Part shown: positions 63,754 through 64,000 of the stretch, piece by piece | How the letters are laid out: each line of letters opens with the position of its first letter | Position numbering within the stretch: the first letter of the stretch is position 1 | Origin: Bacteroidota bacterium | GTDB lineage: Bacteria > Bacteroidota > Bacteroidia > Bacteroidales > Lentimicrobiaceae | Direction of reading: 5' to 3' | DNA length: 64,000 bases | Assembly: GCA_009773515.1 (NCBI GenBank) | Contig: WSXX01000012.1 | Location: 1 to 64,000 of the forward strand | Notes under the pieces: generated by a model | Database searches by the model: none | What the model was told of the DNA's origin: nothing | Seen by the model: the letters and a program-made list of their open reading frames with translations, nothing else | Made by a program: the position numbers and the translations under genes

Positions 63754-63850
63754 ATTGAATGGCTTTTTAAAAGCCAATTAAACTTTTCATCAGTTCAACA
63801 AAGGATAATTCTCCAATGTTTGTAACTGGTTTTAGGACGTGAAAATCTGC

Positions 63851-64000
63851 TTATTCGTTCAAACTCCATTCAGAAGTTATGGTTGTGTTGAGCAGCTTTG
63901 AAATCGGACAATTTTCTTCGGCTGATTTAACCAATTCGGCGAATTTTTCTTTGCTTACATCATTTACATTTGCCTTTAAGATCAGATGTGAGCCGATAAC
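63851..64000 (-). CDS. OsmC/Ohr-family protein, C-terminal part only
   Basis: The last 49 codons of a minus-strand gene that continues beyond the window. The protein end reads VIGSHLILKANVNDVSKEKF, then AELVKSAEENCPISKLLN, then a short tail. The ENCPISKLL segment, with its conserved cysteine, is the hallmark of OsmC/YhfA peroxiredoxin-like thiol enzymes that reduce organic hydroperoxides. The terminator at 63709-63753 lies downstream. The 5' end and start are not visible. Confidence 0.8.
   Translation of the reverse strand, partial: VIGSHLILKANVNDVSKEKFAELVKSAEENCPISKLLNTTITSEWSLNE

Larger units (their letters stand above)
63341..63850. other. spacer with inverted-end element and terminator
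   Basis: This 510-bp region has element M2 (63423-63649) and the terminator at 63709-63753 (both listed). The rest shows no gene. Confidence 0.6.

Overview
The window comes from a Bacteroidota bacterium, most likely an anaerobic or facultative member of the Bacteroidales/Marinilabiliales type. The evidence is six secreted proteins ending in type IX secretion (T9SS) sorting domains, a PorE-like T9SS protein, promoters of the Bacteroidota form TTTG-N19-21-TAnnTTTG, LytS/LytTR signalling, and no visible Shine-Dalgarno sequences. No rRNA, tRNA, CRISPR array or prophage was seen.

Layout. (1) 0.1-5.2 kb: a large FAD/Fe-S dehydrogenase beside a DUF1338 (HglS-like) protein, which together suggest conversion of 2-oxoadipate to D-2-hydroxyglutarate to 2-oxoglutarate, then a lipoate-protein ligase. 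(2) 5.6-7.8 kb: nrfHA, respiratory nitrite reduction to ammonium, with a well-formed promoter. (3) 7.9-12.8 kb: a 1617-residue secreted beta-propeller/beta-helix protein. (4) 13.0-20.9 kb: a minus-strand redox and nitrosative-stress region containing two cupins, a PepSY membrane protein, the hybrid cluster protein Hcp, an outer-membrane channel, a Fe-S protein and two Rrf2 regulators with iron-sulfur-type cysteines. Its spacers are filled with short tandem repeats and palindromes. (5) 21-25.4 kb: typA, a lipoprotein, and a REP-associated (RAYT) transposase bracketed by arrays of a 33-bp hairpin. (6) 25.4-33 kb: three adjacent T9SS cargo proteins, one of them a subtilisin. (7) 33.5-46.5 kb: DJ-1/PfpI protein, oxidoreductase, ffh, folD, a T9SS cargo protein, a PorE-like protein with a large unknown secreted partner, pepE and an Fe-type superoxide dismutase. 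(8) 46.5-49.1 kb: copper export (HMA protein and CopA). (9) 49.3-64 kb: Omp28-like T9SS cargo protein, an MFS transporter, an outer-membrane protein with two methyltransferases, a multi-PAS histidine kinase with LytTR regulator, an acyl-activating/acyltransferase fusion, an ATP-cone nuclease and the end of an OsmC-family gene.

NrfHA, Hcp, the Fe-S protein and the Rrf2 pair plausibly act together: NrfHA makes ammonium from nitrite, Hcp removes the nitric oxide or hydroxylamine by-products, and the Rrf2 proteins sense the stress. The secreted proteins would leave through the T9SS.

The most unusual content is in the intergenic DNA. It holds at least four families of palindromic repeats: RAYT hairpins spaced at 47 or 77 bp, a 210-227 bp element with inverted ends in three copies, a GACTCCGCTCAG palindrome family, and a GGAGCGCGAAGCG family with tandem-repeat tails. 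Some palindromes are inserted inside others. Two giant secreted proteins also share a homologous C-terminal half behind unrelated N-terminal domains.
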